Below the pieces are notes generated by a model. The model ran no database searches. It worked only from the letters and a program-made list of their open reading frames with translations, and was not told where the DNA came from. A DNA stretch of 33,635 bases, taken from positions 1-33,635 of the forward strand of contig DYWZ01000028.1 in assembly GCA_020742395.1 (NCBI GenBank). Direction: 5' to 3'. Position 1 is the first letter of the stretch. Each line of letters begins with the position of its first letter. Made by a program: the position numbers and the translations under genes. Positions 30,737 to 33,635 of this stretch are shown here, in pieces. This DNA is from Enterococcus columbae (GTDB lineage: Bacteria; Bacillota; Bacilli; Lactobacillales; Enterococcaceae).

Positions 30737-31516
30737 ATGAATATGACTCCAGACGAATACTTAACAGAATTAGTCATTGAATGTGAAAATGATTTTGAAA
30801 AGTTCTGGAAAAGAAATATAGGAAGAATTACTGAAGTAAACATAGAAGACTTAAAGATAATGGCTTTTCATGTTGTCGGTGCTTTAGACGAATGTAAAGA
30901 AATTAAATCCAATGGTTTGATGAATTTGCAGATGGTTCTTTCTGGCAATACATCTTTTAACAGACTTCTAAATAAAGCTGGTATCACTTTTCAAATAAAA
31001 AGTAAGACTCTGGAGTGTGATGGAATGATTTATGACATTGATTATGAAAAATATCGTTATAGCCATTTCTTATCACAAACAGATAAGAAACTCAGTAACA
31101 TAGCGCATAGAGTTTATTATGATTTTTGCATAAATGGGTTTTTGGCAAATGATGATGTTCTCAACTATGGTACTGACATTCATGAAAGACCGGAATTTCT
31201 AATGACTCTTGCTAAATTGTTTCCGCAAGCCTCGAAATTGGAAAGCTACTGGAGAAATAAATCAAAAAGTTATAAAGTGGATTTCTGGGTAACCGTGGAT
31301 CAAGTGCATCGCTTTAATTTTGAATTAGATGAAGATAGAGATCCACCTTATGAAGGTTGGACGGAACTCAACAATGAATTAAAGCTTAAAAAATGGATGC
31401 TGTCACATGCGATAGATAGAGCTGTTAATGGATTAGGTGAACAATTTTTATATGTGAGGGATGATGTTTCTATTCCGCCTAATCAGATTGTAGAAGTGAA
31501 TCTATTAGATAAGTAA
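30737..31516 (+). CDS. Hypothetical protein, probably 5'-frameshifted
   Basis: 259-aa soluble protein with no membrane segment. The visible pattern AFHVVGALDECKEIKSNGLMNL (His, then a Leu/Ile-rich Gly-Leu turn) is reminiscent of the N-terminal motif of ADP-ribosyltransferase-fold toxins, a weak hint only. ATG 30737 lacks a binding site. The frame is open upstream to 30671 and encodes plausible protein (ADFDLRTCDTAYYFVLEF). An ATG at 30658 with AGGGG before it starts MIKLGDLY in another frame and hits TGA after 11 codons. One extra base near 30680 would explain both, so the native gene was probably 30658-31516. It lies directly after the DUF262 gene, perhaps as a partner. Confidence 0.6.
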   Translation: MNMTPDEYLTELVIECENDFEKFWKRNIGRITEVNIEDLKIMAFHVVGALDECKEIKSNGLMNLQMVLSGNTSFNRLLNKAGITFQIKSKTLECDGMIYDIDYEKYRYSHFLSQTDKKLSNIAHRVYYDFCINGFLANDDVLNYGTDIHERPEFLMTLAKLFPQASKLESYWRNKSKSYKVDFWVTVDQVHRFNFELDEDRDPPYEGWTELNNELKLKKWMLSHAIDRAVNGLGEQFLYVRDDVSIPPNQIVEVNLLDK

Positions 31517-31556
31517 TTTTATCAACTCGCTCGTGCTACACATAGGGCAGACACTT

Positions 31557-31585
31557 TTTAACGATAGCTTTGACCTATCGTTAAA
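31557..31585. other. Perfect 11-bp inverted repeat
   Basis: TTTAACGATAG (31557-31567) and CTATCGTTAAA (31575-31585) flank a 7-base loop. It lies in a 230-base stretch (31517-31746) without a usable reading frame, between the 259-aa gene and the polymerase remnant. No clear terminator T run follows on the plus strand. Confidence 0.6.
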
Positions 31586-31746
31586 TGGTTCGTGGATATG
31601 TTCCTTTGTACAGACAGAACTATCTGACGTACTTAGTGAACAGTCGTGCCATTGTGAGACGGTAGTATTGATGACAAGGGTAGATAAGTAAGAGTGTAAT
31701 AAGATAAGTAAATAAAGACTTTCCGTGGTTTGAGGTCTGGTTCTAA

Positions 31747-32607
31747 GCCGGAAGGCTGGTACAATTACAAAACCTCCCTCAAAACCATATGCCAGACTTA
31801 AAAGAGGCGCGAAATATTGTTATAAATGGTGATGTTGAAACACTAGAACTGCTCTATGAAGATATACCAGATACCCTTTCACAACTGATTCGTACAGCCT
31901 TTGTACCAAGAGTTGATCATAAGTCTATTGTGGCTGACTTCTCAGCCATTGAGGCTCGTGTACTTTCATGGCTTGCAGGCGAAACATGGCGAACAAAGGT
32001 ATTTGCTAATGGTGTTGATATCTACTGTGTATCTGCCTCCCAGATGTTTAACGTTCCCGTTGAAAAGCATGGTTTGAACGGTCACTTGAGACAGAAGGGT
32101 AAAATTGCTGAATTGTCACTTGGATATGGTGGTTCTGTTGGTGTTCTAAAAGCCATGTGGCATTAGAGATGGTGCTTGAAGAGGAAGAATTAAAACCGCT
32201 TGTGAATGCCTGGAGAATGTCTAATCCAAACATCACACAGTTCTGGTGGGATGTAGATTGGGTGGCTAAACAATGCGTAAAGGAAAATAAATCACAAGAA
32301 ACCCATGGCATCGAGTTTCATTGTCTTAGTGGCATGCTTTTTATCATTCTTTCCCCAGGTAGACGGCTTGCCTATGTAAAACCTCGAATTGGTGAGAATC
32401 AGTTTGGTGGTGAGTCTGTTACCTATGAAGGAGTAGGTGGAACAAAGAAATGGGAGCGTCTTGAAAGTTACGGTCCTAAGTTTCTAGAGAATATTGTTCA
32501 AGCCATCTCCCGTGATATTTTAATGTATTCAATAAAGATGCTTAGTACTTATCGTATTGTGGCTCATGTCCATGATGAAGTCATTATTGAAGCCAATACT
32601 CAAATAT
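31747..32607 (+). pseudogene. Phage-type DNA polymerase A fragment
   Basis: Remnant of a family A DNA polymerase of the sort carried by Firmicutes prophages and ICEs. In frame after a TAA at 31744-31746 it reads AGRLVQLQNLPQNHMPDLKEAR (a classic palm-region motif), then motif A VADFSAIEARVLSWLAGE and the O-helix region up to LSLGYGGSVGVLKAM. Near 32154-32157 one base is missing: the frame moves from one ending MWH-stop (32166) to one continuing ALEMVLEEEELKPLV. Motif C, VAHVHDEVIIEA, is present near 32560-32595. The 5' exonuclease and most of the thumb are gone, and the C terminus is replaced by recombinase sequence. Cannot be active. Confidence 0.85.
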
Positions 32608-33384
32608 CTGTTACTGTAGATTTTCTAACCAAGAAATGAATGAAGAATGAAGGGCATGTTCCACAGTATTATGTTGAAAATAGCCATGAAGCGATTATTC
32701 CTAAAGAGTTATTTTTGCAGGCGCAAGAAGAAATTCATCGGAGAAGCAATATCTACACAGGAGAAGGCAAGAACAAACGAATTTATAGTAGCAAGTACGC
32801 TTTAAGTGCCATCACCTTCTGTGGAGATTGTGGCGATATTTATAGGAGAACCTATTGGAATATTCATAGTAGAAAAGAATTTGTCTGGCGATGCGTAACT
32901 AGAATCGAGCAGGGTCCTGAGGTATGTAAGAACCGAACCATAAAAGAAGGTGAACTCTACGGTGCGGTAATGACTGTAATTAATAAGCTACTTGCTGGTG
33001 GCAACAATATGATAAAGACCCTGGAAGAGAATATTCATGCTGTGATTGGCGAAACCACAGAGTATCAAATTTCAGAGATTAACAACTTACTGGAGGAAAA
33101 GCAAAAAAGAACTTATCAAGCTGGCTAATAAGGATTAAGACTATGAACACCTAGCAGATGAGATTGATGAGCTGAAAGACAAGCGACAGATCCTTTTAGT
33201 AGAAGATGCCTCCCTCAATGGTGAGAACGAGCGAATCAATGAGCTGATTGAATTTATCCGCAAGAACAAATTCCGTATCTTAGAGTACGCTGATAAGCTT
33301 GTAAGGAAGATAATCCAGAGCGTTACAGTCTATGAAGAACACTTCGTCATAGCCTTCAAATCTGGCTTCGAAATGGAAATATGA
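32608..33384 (+). pseudogene. Large serine recombinase, C-terminal remnant
   Basis: C-terminal part of a large serine integrase. It joins the polymerase frame at about 32607 and reads TVDFLTKK, stop TGA 32637-32639, then KNEGHVPQYYVENSHEAIIP (recombinase domain), a zinc ribbon CGDCGDIYRR...WRCVTR...CKNRT, and a coiled coil. A run of six A (33103-33108) has one base too many: past it the correct frame reads ELIKLANKD, stop TAA 33136-33138, then DYEHLADEIDELKDKRQILL to RKIIQSVTVYEEHFVIAFKSGF and a natural stop at 33384. The catalytic N-terminal domain is missing. Two stops plus one frameshift make it dead. It indicates that the neighbourhood was once a mobile element. Confidence 0.88.
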
Positions 33385-33401
33385 AAACCAGAAGTAAATA
33401 G

Positions 33402-33437
33402 CCCATGACTCTACAGTAGAGTTGTGGGTTTTCTTTT
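33402..33437 (+). terminator. Terminator after the recombinase remnant
   Basis: CCCATGACTCTA (33402-33413) pairs with TAGAGTTGTGGG (33417-33428) through two G-T pairs, with a CAG loop and a T-rich tail. Confidence 0.8.
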
Positions 33438-33469
33438 GCTTGCTGATTATAATAATATTTTAATAACTA

Positions 33470-33498
33470 TTGTGTTTATCAACCAAATGGTTTATAAT
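33470..33498 (+). promoter_or_regulatory. Promoter and possible operator of the XRE-type gene
   Basis: TTGTGT (33470-33475), 17-base spacer, TATAAT (33493-33498), 28 bases before the start codon. The dyad AACCA-AA-TGGTT (33481-33492) fills the spacer, a usual place for an autorepressor site. Confidence 0.55.
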
Positions 33499-33526
33499 AT
33501 TATTAGCGTAAACTTGGAGGTGCTGT

Positions 33527-33635
33527 ATGACTACGGCAGATATGATAAAACAACTATGTGAGCAAATGAATATAAGCGTTTCTGAACTTGCTAGACGCAT
33601 TGGCCAGACTCCACAGAATTTCAATAAGAAATTAC
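33527..33635 (+). CDS. XRE-family helix-turn-helix regulator (5' part)
   Basis: ATG 33527, with TTGGAGGTG at 33514-33522, opens a frame that runs off the window after 36 codons: MTTADMIKQLCEQMNISV, then SELARRIGQTPQNFNKKL. The visible part contains a Cro/CI-type helix-turn-helix (helices at about 4-14 and 18-25, recognition helix starting at TPQNFNKK). It is probably a small regulator of the next accessory module. Only the N terminus can be judged. Confidence 0.7.
   Translation, partial: MTTADMIKQLCEQMNISVSELARRIGQTPQNFNKKL

Noticed and set aside
31590..31740. Possible intron or structured RNA before the polymerase remnant
   Set aside because: I looked for group I/II intron ends and a domain V hairpin and did not find them; only the inverted repeat at 31557-31585 is convincing.

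Overview
The window looks like chromosome of a low-GC Gram-positive bacterium of the Lactobacillales, most likely Enterococcus or a close relative. This rests on AT-rich sequence, strong AGGAGG ribosome binding sites, extended -10 promoters, and a familiar block order: sppA, an RDD membrane protein, tig, clpX-ysxC, a fruRKA operon, pcrA-ligA, gatCAB-dgkB and rlmCD. I cannot name the species from sequence alone.

Layout. 1-590: 3' remnant of an IS200/IS605-type TnpB gene and a short orphan ORF. 600-7420: plus-strand housekeeping genes (SppA, RDD protein, repeat-like protein, trigger factor, small export protein, ClpX, YsxC). 7420-12530: minus strand, holding a 52-codon gene, a CorA-type metal channel and the fructose operon fruR-fruK-fruA with its promoter and an array of 10-bp repeats that looks like the FruR operator. 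12700-14470: a single-gene GIY-YIG/DUF2075 nuclease-helicase fusion read from a TTG start. 14536-14612 (minus): two overlapping micro-ORFs. 14758-23541: PcrA, LigA, GatCAB and DgkB. 23865-25276: a two-gene unit of a GntR/RCK_C regulator of the c-di-AMP-responsive BusR type and a lipoprotein. 25407-26780: RlmCD.

From about 26.8 kb the character changes. Arginine codons shift from CGT/CGC towards AGA/AGG, and the genes resemble clostridial accessory genes: a small HTH protein, a small membrane-anchored protein broken by an in-frame stop, a 935-aa DUF262/DUF1524 protein with extra C-terminal domains (probable type IV restriction of the GmrSD/BrxU kind), and a 259-aa protein of unknown function with a likely frameshift near its start. 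Next come a 5'-truncated, frameshifted phage-type DNA polymerase and, joined to it in frame, the C-terminal part of a large serine recombinase carrying two stops and a one-base frameshift. The window ends in the first codons of an XRE-type regulator.

Reading of the whole: a serine-recombinase element (prophage or ICE) probably entered next to rlmCD, a site used by other rum-specific elements. It then lost most of its body through a deletion that fused its polymerase gene to its integrase gene, leaving a putative restriction locus stranded in the chromosome. The least described pieces are the multi-domain DUF262 locus, the regulator/lipoprotein pair, and the micro-ORFs upstream of pcrA.
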